Positions 23,298-42,234 of a DNA stretch of 64,000 nt are shown here, piece after piece. The notes beneath the pieces are model-generated. The model saw only the letters and a list, made by a program, of their open reading frames with translations, had not been told where the DNA came from and searched no databases. The stretch is from Styela clava (lineage: Eukaryota; Chordata; Ascidiacea; Stolidobranchia; Styelidae), in NCBI RefSeq assembly GCF_964204865.1, contig NC_135255.1, forward strand, positions 6,353,135 through 6,417,134, written 5' to 3'. Every line of letters begins with the position of its first letter. The stretch's first letter is position 1. Both the position numbers and the translations under genes were made by a program.

Positions 23298-23764
23298 ATC
23301 CAACAGCAAATACCGAAACATACAGTGCGCAGAAAGTGAACTGAGCGCAATCAAAACGCGCGTCCTTATTTTAAGAAGTAGCTTGCTTCTCCCCCTAGCG
23401 TTTGAGCTCATCAAAAAGAATATGGAGTAAATGATGCAATATGCTTACTCTGGTCTTAACTTATTTATTAATTAATTATTTAATCATAAAATATACAAAT
23501 AGGAAAAATATTCAACCAAAATTGTATTTATTTCCTAAAAAACTACCCGTAACGCTCCAGTGGCAAAAGTATGAGTAAGCATCTAATATATTTGCATTGT
23601 CAGATTTTGTTGTTCTGTCGTTTCAGAAGGGACGGATTTACATTTAGAGGTCTGGAAGTTACGTACTGTGCCGTACCTTGAAACTCCAAGCTATCATCAT
23701 ATATTTTTCTATTAGAACACAATTTTTTAGAAATTAAATCGCTGTCGCAGTAGTATAATTGAAG
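23298..23764. other. Divergent promoter region of SNRPG and PSMC3
   Basis: The two ATGs are 486 bp apart and point away from each other. The GC-richer block near 23,340-23,400 is the likely SNRPG promoter side. No motif is firm enough to name. Confidence 0.4.
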
Positions 23765-30393
<6,629 letters not shown>

Positions 30394-31459
30394 TTGTCTT
30401 CTCAAACTTTATCGTTGACATTAAACTCTGGTGGAAGCCATCTAGGTTTCATATTCGCATTGCTGCATAAAATACAGCGTAATTACTGCTGTTTGTTTCC
30501 CCTTTCACATGCCAGATCCAGTTTGTAAATATTTATTGAAATAAATCACATTACAAAGCTTTGTTCATGTTACTGCATAAAAAAAACCACTTGTACAAAA
30601 TTCAAATAGCAGTTTGAATGGTGTAACGAGAGATTTCTTCAAATCTGTAACCACATAATGCCATTAAGGTGTGATTTCTTTGGCACAATGTCCACTGCAG
30701 GCTTGAACTTTTTAGAAAAAATTTAATAGTGATATCAAAAAATTCATAGTCCTCTTAGGAATTATTCTATAAAAGATTCAACTTCTAATGCTAGAGAGGA
30801 AAGTTCGAGAAAACAGTGTTTCGGTCGCTTACGAGTTCTCCATAATCAAGTCCATGCACCCAAAACAACTCGCATTGCGCTGAGTGTTGTGAATATTTTT
30901 GCCATCACACATCTGACTAAATAAAGAGAAGGGTTTCATATTTAATCCATATTTAAACGGCTTCAATACTATATCAAATGCGCCACATTAAAAAGATGAC
31001 CCATCTGTAGTACCGTAATTCCTGATATTTACAAATTGTATACATAGCATACCTGCCAAATTCGGAAGCAGGTGGAGAAATTATATGGGCGAATATTGGT
31101 GGACAACTCGCATCGCATGATGGTTTATGACGTTGTCGGGTTGTATCTTCAAATGACGGTTGGTGGAAAAGTATGCAGGTGCCAATGCACGTGCTCGTTG
31201 TGGCTTAGCGTTAGGAATACGGTACGGTACTTTTATTCATTAAAAACAGAATTACAAAGTAGAGATTTTCAAATATACAAAATATGAAAACCGATATACA
31301 TTTACTTATAAACACTACGTTCTTTAATTAAAATAACTGCTAAACATAAATTACTAATCATATAAAACGTGCAGGAGAGATTTTTTGCTATCGACTGGGT
31401 CAAAAACAAATTCGCGCTATTGACAAGAGGCCTAAATAATTGAGGTTTATATAAACTAT
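30394..31459. other. PSMC3 3' UTR and spacer
   Basis: AATAAA at 30539-30544 probably ends the PSMC3 transcript. Beyond it I see no gene; an open frame at 31072-31287 has no domain. Confidence 0.5.
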
Positions 31460-31600
31460 AATTAAAATATTTATCAGAGGGAGAGGAAAGTCGCTAGGAC
31501 GACTTAATCATATGGCGAACCGCCGCTACTTGTTCAATTACCAGTCTATGTTGTGTATGGGATTCATTAGCCAGTTATTAGTTTCAGTAGCCGACGTGGG
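31460..31600 (-). mobile_element. SINE body fragment
   Basis: It contains ATTTATCAGAGGGAGAGGAA, GTCGCTAGGACGACTTAATC and CAATTACCAGTCTATG, matching the SINE body and tail. There is no tRNA-like head. Confidence 0.7.
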
Positions 31601-32410
31601 TAGAAATGTGTTGACGTTGTTTTCGCGTGTCAGCGTATTGTTACGATTTTGATCCGTCTAAACTCTAAGTTGATGCATCGTACGTGGTCAGAGCGTTGTA
31701 GCATATATTTAAGGTCAAAGTATATACTGTAAAGCTTTTTTAGCCAAACGAGAGTGATAGAGTGTATAGGGTGATATCTTCAGGAGAAGCTCATGATACG
31801 GTAATCATAGAGAAACAGGAGTTATCTGGGCTAAAAAATTTTCACTGTACCGAAATGTTTGCATACTGAACATTTCGGGTCGGTAATTGGTGTCAGAACT
31901 AAGTTAATTTTCTGACCATCTTTGACAAATGCTCAGAATTAGAAATTTTCAAATAAATACTTTCTAAATTCGAACTGATTTTGTCACATAAGAAGCAACG
32001 CCCGAAATTAGTTTTTATGTTTGTTGTTTACTTTTTAGCTTTGTTTGTTTACAAAGAAAAATAGCAGGAAATCAATAAAATATTATTGGTATTCGTATTC
32101 TAGCACAGGAACCGTCACATAACTTCTAATTGTTTTTGTATTCTTCACGACTTTCACTCATCAAAATTATTTACAACTTTACAAGTAAGGTTCGGCCGTG
32201 AATTTTATTTTCTCGTGTTCATGTACGCTTTTCTTCAATTAATTATTAATTCTAGTATGATTGTCGTGATGTGTTTTCATTTGTGTGAATGTGGGTGAAT
32301 GGGCACAAGCGCTGATTGAAGCGTTTGCTGTAAACCGTTATCTAGGTTTTGCCCATTTTCTCGATCTTTCCGTCGCCCGTTTTATTTGTGTTTTACAATG
32401 TAGATTGTAG
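31601..32410. other. Spacer, nothing recognised
   Basis: No gene, RNA or repeat family was recognised in this AT-rich stretch. Confidence 0.4.
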
Positions 32411-32480
32411 ACCAGGGGTCGGCAACCTACGGCCCGCGGAGCACTATAATCCGGCCCTCGACGCTTCGCTAAATTGTAGT
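32411..32480. mobile_element. hAT-like end fragment
   Basis: CCAGGGGTCGGCAACCTACG followed by GCCCGCGGAGCACTATAATC and CGGCCCTCG is a characteristic hAT terminus. No opposite end or target duplication was found nearby. Confidence 0.55.
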
Positions 32481-32695
32481 AACAAAACATCCGTTTTGTC
32501 GAATATATTTTTTAGACTAAATTATATTATAACCTAACAATTATATATTTCACAATTACTCGTTTAATGAGCAAATAATTTAATTATGATTAGGCAAATG
32601 GCAACAAAACGCAGAAAACTTGATGCTAACGCAAAGGGTTCAATAGCGCTGGAAATATTCAAATGGAATTTTATGAGATGCCATGAGGAAATAAA

Positions 32696-32880
32696 TAAGT
32701 ATAAGTTTATTTCGACTCCATAATCAGCATAACAATACATTTGACAGATAAAAACAAATATATAAATAAAAATTGATTATGAAATCATGGGAGCAAACGA
32801 AACTTAAGATGACGCCCCCTCATGTGTAATTTAATTATAAAAACAATAAACCACATAAGTGTATTATCCATTAAAGATAA
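32696..32880 (-). mobile_element. Retroelement 3' end copy
   Basis: Shares AAGTATAAGTTTATTTCGAC and TCCATAATCAGCATAACA with 29088. The remainder (GGGAGCAAACGAAACTTAAG) is a diverged version of the same element. Confidence 0.6.
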
Positions 32881-35219
32881 TCACAACCAACAGTAAATAG
32901 AACAACTTTTACGAACATTTTTAGGTTTTTTAACTGTTATATATAGCCGATATATATATCGGCCGTTAACTGCCTATATTATATATATGCAAACACGCAA
33001 TATCGGGCCGATATATCGGTTGGGCTAATCCTGGGAGAGTGTGACAATAAAGATTCATGCCTCCAGTCTCAACGTGAATCGAAATACCAAAGGATACAAG
33101 TCACAACTGTAGTTTGGAATTTTACCGGTACCTATTAGTCTACCTCAAAGTGGTTCAAGGTTGCTATGTTGAAGGACCGCAAAAACTTTTGAGGAGCTCT
33201 CGCGGGCCGCAAGTCGGAGAAAACCCAAAAGTGATCAAAATATAGCGAGTTTACTTACTTTAAATTTAATAAACAACGAAAGTTCACCGTTCTAATCAGA
33301 CTATTATCATGTTGCATGGGTGGCGTTCTTTTAAAGAAGATATATAAAGCCTTCAGTTATTTTAAAGTTAATTACCGTTGTATTTTGCGCATCTCGCGTT
33401 TAATGTCGCTTCAAATTATATTCTTTCGTGACAGATATTACTCACGCTATGTGATGGGCAAGGAAATACATTTCCGCCGTGTTCTCTTATGTCACCTTTC
33501 TTGCGACACTCATTTTATTACGAATTGTTATATTGAGTAGTTTAAAAACTTGCAGCGTAAGCAAGCTTAGTGACATCGTCAAATACCAACCAAGTCCGTC
33601 TCAGTTGGTATTTCGGGGCCTAACTGAAAAAAAAAACTGGATTACGCAGCGTTAAGTCGGCTCTGCGTTTCGTCACTACTGTCACATGGCCGACGCTTGT
33701 AAACAGAGGAGTGTTTTTACTAAAATAAAGGCACAAAGCGTTAAAAAAAGGTTTGAATTTCGGTATCCCAACCCCAGTTGGAATATCTAAAAAAAAAACT
33801 AAAAAACGTTACTCCATTAGATACAAATATACGCTAAAATTGTTCTGTGAGCCGCACGGAATGTATCAGCATGACAGAGTTTGGACCACCCTGGTCTACC
33901 TTATCAAGAAACTCCCGACTTTGCTGACCAATATATCGTTGAAATGCGATCGTGGAACCGCCACATAGTGTAAATAGTTCATTGGTCTAATTGTTGAAAA
34001 AAATAAAAAAAATTTTGAAAATAAAAATAAAGGTGAATACTAGAAAGAAAAAAACAACAACAACAATTTAAGGAAACGACTCATAGGCCCATTTCGTGTC
34101 CAATAAATAAGTTTCAGTGTTTATTTTTAGTAAAGAAGGTTAATATGACACGTGAAGACAAAAAATAAGCGAACATTTTGAAGTTTGACTCGCCTGGTGA
34201 ACTCGTAATATTTTAATAAATACCGATAAACTATATAAAATTCTGCTCTAAAATTTCTGTGGTGCCCCTCTTTGCTTGGTGCCCTAAGCACGTGCTTATA
34301 TTGTTTAATGGTTAATCCGGCGCTGCTTAGAGTAATTAAAGTATTCCTGGCGCCAAGAAGATCTTCCGCTGTTGGGTATATGATGTCGGTGTATACACTC
34401 CGATTCATCGAATACCTGAAAAATGTGAGACTATGTTATAAATAGCGTTGTATTTCGAAAATAATTATCATAGTGAATATTGGTATGAACTAATCACGGC
34501 GCCACGGTTTCAGTTTTGAGACCTTAATTTACACACTTTGGAGTTATTTCATTTTATATGATTATGGCAATATTTATTTTGTGCTAAAAAAGTACTATAG
34601 TTTTATTTTATTAAATGCGTTTGATGTTTCCTGAAGCGGTTACTTAATAAATAAGATCTTCGCCCAAGTTCCTAAACTTGCGGTTGTATGCAAAGTAAAA
34701 GTTAATTTTTTTCATGCACTTGTTACACTTCAAAAATTACCTTCAAATTTATTACAATCAACAGTCAGGATAAATGTTGAATAATCTGATGCAAACACAA
34801 TCTTCTTGTTGCCATTTTCATAGGACTCAGCAGTGATAATAGACACATAAATTTAACAAATGTTTGTGTTACAAGTGGTCACAGTCGAAAGTAATTTTTA
34901 CTTACAGTATACAAATATTGAAGGGAATACATCATAAACAAGAGAGCTATGCTCGAAATAGACACGTTACGCTGAAATTCACTGTGGTACGGTACGGTAA
35001 CTTACCAGCAGGCTTGACCACGGAACCTGTTCGTTGATCAAGTGATCGATATATGTTTGCGGAATCGCTACATGGTGGCAAATTCTGATGACGTCATAGC
35101 CCAAAATAAAACAATTCTCATAAAGCTCACAGTAATATTTGAAATTAATAAAAGTAATAGCCATCTAGAAAAAAATTCCATCATTAACTACTGAAAATTT
35201 CAAAGCAATTGGTCCAGTA
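32881..35219. other. Spacer with worn repeat ends
   Basis: No gene recognised. A TA-rich patch with GGCCGATATATCGG-like repeats lies near 32,945-33,020. A degraded hAT-like end (AAGTGGTTCAAGGTTGCTAT) lies near 33,150, with a GGGCCGC block near 33,205. A minus-strand frame at 34127-34408 has no identifiable domain. Confidence 0.4.
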
Positions 35220-35819
35220 ATGAAAGAGAAAAGCGACTTTTTAAAAACGTGTCAAAGAACAAGAACAGGAACAATAAGAACAACGACTATATTGCGGAAA
35301 CTGGCTGTAATCCAATCACAATGTTTGGTTGCATTAAAAAGTACTCCTATTATAGCGTTACAATCCCAGTGTAACGAAATGCCTTTACATATTATACATT
35401 ATAGAAAATGTCTACATTACAAATGCAGAATGATTCCTCATGACAGCGAAATTACAGCACAATTATTCAAACAGTCGTGGGAAGAATATTTTCCTGGCAA
35501 ACCGTCATTTGCAACGTTTATTATGAAAACAACCAACAGCTTTTTTACCGACTTCTTTGTTGCAAAAGATGGCAATTTTAAGATTCCTCCCTGGATAATG
35601 AAGCCACCGCAAATTGATACATCGTTAACGATTTATGGTACAACATGTTCACCAACAATACTTCAAACGTCATTTCTTGACCATATACACGAAAACTATC
35701 GAGACTATGTACAAGTATTTACTGACGGTTCGAAAAATCCATTTGGCGTAGGTGCTGCATATTATGTGCCTCAAGCGAAAGTAGAGAAAAAACTGAAATT
35801 ACATCATAAAAAGTATTAA
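35220..35819 (+). pseudogene. Non-LTR retrotransposon ORF2 fragment (RT C-terminal part and RNase H start)
   Basis: A 199-codon frame, taken as a fragment and not a gene. The first part resembles the segment after the reverse-transcriptase fingers and palm in RNase H-bearing LINEs (LRKLAVIQSQCLVALKSTP, then PLHIIHYRKCLHYKCRM). The end holds YRDYVQVFTDGSKNPFGVGA, the first RNase H strand with its catalytic Asp in TDGSK. The frame breaks soon after, so the rest of RNase H is missing, and no RT active site (YADD-type) lies upstream in frame. I-like or Jockey-like lineages carry such a domain; the clade cannot be fixed from this piece. Confidence 0.75.
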
Positions 35820-35862
35820 TATTCCGTGGCAAAAAAAGTTTGGGAAGCGCTAGCTTAGATTA

Positions 35863-35997
35863 GGGATGGTGGGAAGAAGCCGCCAGCAATCATCTGGTAC
35901 TAAATTATCCCCTACTGGATTTGAACCTGCGAATCCAAGCGGGGTAATCTTAGGTTAGAAATCAAGCGTAGTCCTAAGGCACAATGCGCCACTCAAC
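35863..35997 (-). mobile_element. tRNA-derived SINE head fragment
   Basis: On the minus strand GAGTGGCGCATTGTGCCTTA (A box side) is followed by GATTCGCAGGTTCAAATCC (B box). The usual body is missing, so only the head is present. Confidence 0.65.
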
Positions 35998-36839
35998 GCG
36001 AACGTAGTCAACTGCAGTGCACTGGCCGACATAGATACTAAACACATTAATATAAGTCTATACCCTTACGCTGGATTACGAAATCTCAGGATTGTTCTTT
36101 ATGGCCGTACATACCTGTATCATATTCGCTTTTTACCAAGAGGTCTACTGTAGAGACAAACTCAAAGTGCTTCATACAAAACTAGAGTCTCCGTTAACTA
36201 TTAGTTTACTCAAAATGACATCAATAAAATTTAAGAAGCAACAAATACATCCGAGTTATTAAATAGAGTAATTTCAAATCACTCATTAATATTAATCGGT
36301 AAGAAACAATTTGTTTTTGTTACGTTCTTATTGTGGGGCTCCGTAAATAACAGTCTACCCCTTCACGAGCTCCATAACACCAAATATGTGACTCAGTCGT
36401 TGTCGTCGGTATGCACTTGTCTTGAGCAGTCAATTACCGTATTTACTTCACATAGAACCGTGATTAATGCTGTTGCTGATGTTATGTCTCTGCCGTTTGG
36501 TTTGGGCGGAGAAATTATCTTTACTGTAGAGGGAGGCATCGAAACAACGTTAATTGTGACTCCACCTTTAAGGACATCGCCGGCACGTTATTGTATGAAA
36601 ACATTTTTGGCTGCGAAAGTCAATGAGCTAAGATTTGTACGTCAATTTAGAGAATGCATTGAAATAACGCTAAACACGCCGTTATTCTTTCATTGAGTGG
36701 AAGGAAGGTTACATTTTTGATGACATCCACGTGCGCGTTTACTCGACAAATATGAAAAGACAAATATAATGGAAATGCTGGATTCTTTGTACCAAGCTTC
36801 CGTTACTGATGTAAAAATGTGAGATCTGAGATGAACGGT
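35998..36839. other. Spacer, nothing firm
   Basis: A 121-codon open frame at 36331-36696 has no recognised domain and no splice or codon evidence for being a gene. Nothing else was identified. Confidence 0.4.
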
Positions 36840-36844
36840 TCCAT

Positions 36845-37014
36845 TACATTTGAACCCACGACAATTGCACCTGCGTACTATTGCACTTATGAATTTTTTT
36901 TGTTTTACGGTTATTTGAACCCATACTAACCCTAACCCATGGATTTTAGCACCCCCATATAGATTGAACCCGCGGATATACGCATGGGTTCAAATGTACG
37001 TGGGTTCAAATGTA
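36845..37014. mobile_element. Short MITE with 16-bp perfect terminal inverted repeat
   Basis: TACATTTGAACCCACG at 36845-36860 is perfectly inverted at 36999-37014. Internal copies of GGGTTCAAATGTAC and TTGAACCC repeat the theme, and CTAACCCTAACCC lies in the middle. About 170 bp, non-coding. Confidence 0.75.
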
Positions 37015-37768
37015 CGGTCACCGAGATAAAAACCCCCGAAAATACTATGAACTAGGTATTATGCGATCAGAAAATGTATGAAGCAAATCCCAACCGTCAT
37101 CTTCATTCTGCCACTTTGAGATCACGCGTTAGAAGCGTGAACGACTCGTAACGGCAACCTGGAGTAATTAAAGTAATCAGTTAAAACTATTTGATTACTA
37201 ACAATCAGTTAGCTTTTTTCGTCAAATATTTGTGCGCGGGAAGCCACAAGCGACATCGCAGTCACAAATGTTCGTCGTAGGATGAGGTTCGATTTTGTGT
37301 AAGATGTATGGGTAAGCTGACTGTTGGGTTATGACAGCGAGTTCGAAACGATATTCAGGTGAGCTAAATGTTTTTTATACTTATTGTTTTCATTGCTATT
37401 CTATTGCTTTCATTTTTCTGTTGTATAAGTGGTAAATTAGAAGTTTTCGGGCATATACGAAATGAAATTATTAACCTAATACAGACGTCTAGATTAGTGG
37501 GCGATTCTCTTTTGTATCGAACTCACTAACATCGGGTTCCACCGTTTCCTCACAACTGGTCGAACTTTAAAGCTATATGGCAATACATAGACTTATCATA
37601 TTAGGAAACTTAAACGTAATATACTGATCTACGTAAGCTGCATTCAACAGGACAAGATTTACATGAATGTATTGCATAACTTTCAAAACTTTCGCAAATG
37701 TAGCGCAAAATCAATGGTTTATTAGAGATTCGCGTAGCCTTTTCACTTTTATATTTTATTGTGTATAG
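37015..37768. other. Spacer, nothing recognised
   Basis: No gene or repeat recognised. Confidence 0.4.
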
Positions 37769-37855
37769 GGTGCTCCCATAGTATTCGTACCAAGATGGCG
37801 CACAACCTGAACACAGTATGTGTACATGGTTAGGGTTCAGGTTGTGCGCCATCTT
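37769..37855. mobile_element. Palindromic MITE copy (left of a nested pair)
   Basis: CGTACCAAGATGGCGCACAA, CCTGAACAC on the left and GTTCAGGTTGTGCGCCATCT on the right, around GTGTACATGGTTAGG. The outer right arm is cut where the next palindrome begins. Confidence 0.8.
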
Positions 37856-37997
37856 GAATTTCCAGCACGATCTGCATTCCTAACTTAAACTACCAAGATG
37901 GCGCACAACCTGAACACTGTATGTGTACCTGGTTAGGGTTCAGGTTGTGCGCCATCTTGGTAGTTTAATTTAGGAATGCAGATTGTGCTGAAAATTC
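37856..37997. mobile_element. Palindromic MITE with extended arms
   Basis: 142 bp. The core is the same GATGGCGCACAACCTGAAC palindrome, but the inverted homology extends outward through ACCAAG, TTAAACTA, GGAATGCAGAT and AGCAC to GAATTT / AAAATTC. Arms of about 60 bp are nearly complementary, longer than in other copies. Confidence 0.85.
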
Positions 37998-39090
37998 AAA
38001 TTTTTAAATCATTCCTAACCCCAAATGGATAATAACTAATATGTCATTTTAAAACGTGGCGGGAGCTTTGTGCAAAAGATCCGATAGATTCAGCCCCGCT
38101 GTTCATTGAATATGCTAGCTACAGTTCTGCGACAGTTTATTTATCAATATTTTTTTCAGATGCAAAACTATTAAAGGTTGGAGATTTAAAGACACAAAGC
38201 AACGAACGAGGAATATTACAAGTAAATATCATTTAAACATTTTATTTGACTTTCGACGCCTATTTTATTCCTGTACACCACTGTTTTCGTTTAGAATGCT
38301 AGACAATTAGATGCGAGCGCACCGCGTCTCGGGTCTTGCGATCAAAGTCCGCATCGTTATGCCACATATTTGATCGTGTGTTTTCCTTCGATAATAATTG
38401 TCTTTCGAATCAAAATTTCAAAAAAGTAAGACCCACGTTCACGTTTAAAATGCTAAATAGTTCGATGCGAGCCAACATTGTTATTGCGCTTATTTTATCC
38501 TGTGCATTCTATCGAAATTTGAGATTTAGATTTTGCACATGTTTTAATAATTGTGTTTTGAGGTCCGAAATAGTACTATAAATATAGTACCTTGTATCAA
38601 ATTGGTGTACTCTCTTGAGACCCCTAAAATTTGTTGCTCGCTTCTCTGCTGGATAGCGATCTCCAGTTTGCGATCCCCACCGTGAACAATGTGATAATTC
38701 TACAAGTTACTGATCAGAGTCAGGATCAGATCAGGTAATTAGTCATATACTCCATGAAACAGTTATAAAAGTTCATTGGGCGTTTTACTGTTATTGTAAT
38801 ATTTGCAACTCGTGCAGTTTGAAAACTAAACCTGATATGTTATAAAATATTAAGCTGAATTTATGAAATTGAATGATTACATATACCTGTAACTGTTGAG
38901 TTGATGAAAAGCAATTTCTATGGTAATCTATAATATTTGAAATTTTATGGCAATCGCTGTATAAATTTTATTCGTTCAAATTTTCTTAGTTTTGTGTATT
39001 AAAAAAAAATCGGAGAAAAGTTTGGGTTTTATGAAATCAAATGTCGAAATTTACCCCTTACGTATTTTATTTAAACTAACGTATATTTTT
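37998..39090. repeat. AT-rich sequence with an internal duplication
   Basis: CGTTTAGAATGCTAGACAAT, TAGATGCGAGC near 38,288 recurs as CGTTTAAAATGCTAAATAGT, TCGATGCGAGC near 38,440, a diverged direct repeat about 150 bp apart. No gene is called; the frame at 38336-38581 has no domain. Confidence 0.5.
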
Positions 39091-39347
39091 TGCTTTGCAG
39101 TGTCTCTGTCAAATAGCATTTGTGTGAATTAACTACCTAATGACCTAGTTGGCTCAAATAAATTTAGTTTGAATCAAATTTAGAATTGGCTTGCACAAAA
39201 TCATGACACATATATTGATTTTCAGCTTAAAACACTGCTTGAAAGTTGACAGGACAATCTATAATTGCACCAAAAGAAATTCGTCAAGTGCCAGCTTTTC
39301 ATCACTGAGTGAGATGGAGGCCTATCAAGTCTGAAGAGCAAGTATGT
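39091..39347 (+). repeat. Exon-like module, copy 1 (most diverged)
   Basis: Contains CTCTGTCAAATAGCATTT, an acceptor-like GATTTTCAG, TTAAAACACTGCTTGAAAG, CATCACTGAGTGAGATGGAG, AGTCTGAAGAGCAA and then GTATGT, a donor-like end. Related modules recur at 41.9, 43.9 and 50.7 kb. Confidence 0.65.
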
Positions 39348-41890
39348 GCCCAAATCATTTGAAATCTTTTCAATTTAGATGTCTATAGTATGAATAAAAT
39401 ATATATGTTTTTTTTCGGGAAATCCACAGACAAATATTACTTTCAATATATTGAGTATAAGCTCAGTTTTGGTTTGTGTGTCAAATGAAATTTTCTAAAA
39501 ATTACAATCTCAAAATTTCAAAATAACATGATACGCACAACTACCGTTTTATTCTGGCTATTGAGTCGGCCCAGTGAATAAGGCTAGGGCCATGTTTCAG
39601 AAATAAAAAAAATTAAGCTTTTTTTCGTTCCCGCCCAATAGTCGAGATACAGGAATGCATTAAATTGATCTTATTTTTGTCAGTTTGGGCACCAATGCGC
39701 GCTCATTGTTTATGGCAAAATCTGTTAAACCGAACCCATGCTCATTTCGTAGAATCGCGGAATTAAATATTCTGTCCTACGAATTAACTGTAGCAATATC
39801 CTGTGAATAATAACATAATCAGTACAGCGCAGGGGCTAACTGCTGTGTTGTCCCATCTGCTGTCGTTTCGTTTAATTGTCCACACCGAAAGGCCAATTAC
39901 TATCTTGAAATGTCAGTCTATTTAAAGGTTATTAGGCCAGCATAAATAAAAGGCGTTTCACCGCAATAGGGTGTCACGTTGTGATTACGACAAACAGTGA
40001 AATTTTTTCATAGTGATACTTTTAGTTCAGCAGTGTATATCTGCAGAGATACTGGAAGAGTTTGAACTATGCCTCGTTAAGTGCAATTCAGTTAAAACAC
40101 AACCCCAACTTAATAATCATGCGAATATTAAAACTTGTTGTTTATCCTAGGGTGCCTATATCTACTAATATGTCTGACATTTTTGAAATCGTAGTCCTGG
40201 CCTTTTTCATTAATCTGATGAGCGTTTTTGCCACAAATGGTAGTTGACACTAACTAACATACTATATAAAGAAATCAGGCTAATTTTTTAAATGTAACTG
40301 TGGCTCATTGTGACCTGTACGCTCGGGTAGTTCACAGTTGATATTCATGCCAATGATGTTCCCAACCAGTTCAAACTGGAATCGTCCCAAATTTCCAATA
40401 ATGATATTATAAGAGTGAGTCATACTATGTGAATTGAGATAGTCGTTAATTTTACACCTTAAAGAACTCGTGTTCCAACTAAATTTTCAAAAACGATACT
40501 GTATAAATTATATTCAACCTAGTGTAAACTCTTTTTTGGTTCTTATCCCCTTGCTAAAAGTCCTTATGTTATCATAGCATCCATGTTCATAACTATTTAA
40601 AAATAATGAAATAGAAATGCGTGTCCTATTTTCTCCATTGTTAGTGCGGGTCACGTCATGTTATGCCTAATCATGTGTATTGAAAAGAGCTTAATTAATA
40701 TAAACTCGCCTATATAATTTCTACTGAATGGTCTCTTTCATATACGTCACTCACCGTCAATATAAGATATAGTAGTTTCAAAACTCTAAGAATTCTTACT
40801 TTTAGATATTAGGAACTTTGGTGTCGCTGCTCGATAACCAGTTTGGTTCCCCGCGACGTCCCTTTCCCAGTAAAACGGTGTAAATTTTATGGTTGTGATA
40901 CTTTTCACTGGTTGGAAAAAAAAAAACTTGACTTGACTTGATTAATCGTGTATCTTACCCCTTTTGGTACTAGTTAACCATGACATTCGTGTTCACATGT
41001 GTTTCGAACTAAAATTGCATTAAGTTTCCAATAACGATATTATATGAGTGAGTAGAATCAAGTGCGTCAATATGCATCAATATAACCGGGAATCGTACCC
41101 CCTTTAGGACTGGTTAACAATGGGATTTGTGTCCAAAACTAACATTTCGAAGGTTACTATATATATACATGAGATCCCACCAATTATAAATCTACTATAG
41201 CCAGCCCTATTGCTAGTAGCCTTATGTTCATAAGCGTTTGAATCTGGGAATATATTCCTTATTTTGCTATCGTTTATTCCCTAGTTATGATCTGTCATGA
41301 TCTTATATTTATATATATAATGTCTAAAATGTCTTTGGCATTTATAGATGGCATCAAGTTATTTATAGATGTATATTTTCAGGTCTCTGGGATGGGAAGA
41401 AAAGACTATAGAGAACTTGAAGGTAAAATATAACACACTAATAAATAATTTACTAGTTAAGATTCAGATAATGAGATACAACATAGCACACTGACAGATC
41501 ATTCCGAATAAGTAATATTTATAATATTGAAAATCTGCAAATAATATAGAATGAACGTAAATGAATATCAGTACAAGTTGTCGTCCTTGTATTTTTAGGA
41601 TAAGTATAGCTTATCACAAGAGCGTGGACAATTTTTTCGAGGGGCGTAAAGGTAATTAGAAACAGAAATATTTGTTAAATTTTATATTTTCCGCCTTATT
41701 TTTGATATTTACATTTCTTAATAGCCGTATTTTCAACGTGCTTTTGAATGAATATAAATATAATTTATATTATGTGTTGCAATATTATAAACTGACGGAT
41801 CATTCCAAAGTAATGTTAGTAAATAAGGGGAAAATCTGAATAATTTGTCAATCAACTGATAATTAATATTTTTATTTTATGTATAAGTAT
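39348..41890. other. AT-rich sequence with internal repeats, no gene seen
   Basis: TTTCCAATAATGATATTATA near 40,395 recurs as TTTCCAATAACGATATTATA near 41,020. CTTGACTTGACTTGATT lies near 40,930. Short exon-like pieces flanked by AG and GT occur at about 41,383-41,421 and 41,600-41,650, but nothing conserved is encoded. Confidence 0.45.
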
Positions 41891-42157
41891 AGCTTCTCTG
41901 TGCTCCTGTCAAATTACATTTTCCGTAACTTATAAATCTAAAAATTATTAATGACTTAAATCGAACAACTATATTTATTCAAATCAATATTATACAAAAT
42001 TTACTTGCAGTTCATTATCTCGCATAAAGTTCAGCTTTCTGAAACTTGAAAGCGGAAAAGGCAGTTTATCATTATACATCAAAAGACATGCGGAGTTATT
42101 TGTCCGATTATGCATCACTGAGAGAGGTGGATGCATCGAGTCTAAAGAGCAGGTATG
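41891..42157 (+). repeat. Exon-like module, copy 2
   Basis: CTCCTGTCAAATTACATTTT starts the match. The end reads GCATCACTGAGAGAGGTGGA, TCGAGTCTAAAGAGCAG, then GTATGT, a good donor. The middle differs from copy 1. Confidence 0.6.
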
Positions 42158-42234
42158 TTTTTAAAATCTTCTGAATCTTTCTAATTTACATTAATCACAA
42201 ACAAGTTAGAATACTATATTATAAAAATCGGTGA

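Noticed and set aside
34127-34408. 93-codon minus-strand frame containing YPTAEDLLGARN
   Set aside because: The DNA (GGTGCCCCTCTTTGC, CCGGCGCTGC) looks like worn transposon edge sequence, and no domain is identifiable.
35863-35997. A functional tRNA gene
   Set aside because: A- and B-box-like motifs are present, but the spacing and stem complementarity look broken and the sequence matches SINE heads elsewhere in the window.
36331-36696. 121-codon open frame
   Set aside because: No domain or homology is recognised, no convincing splice context exists and it sits among repeats; kept as spacer.
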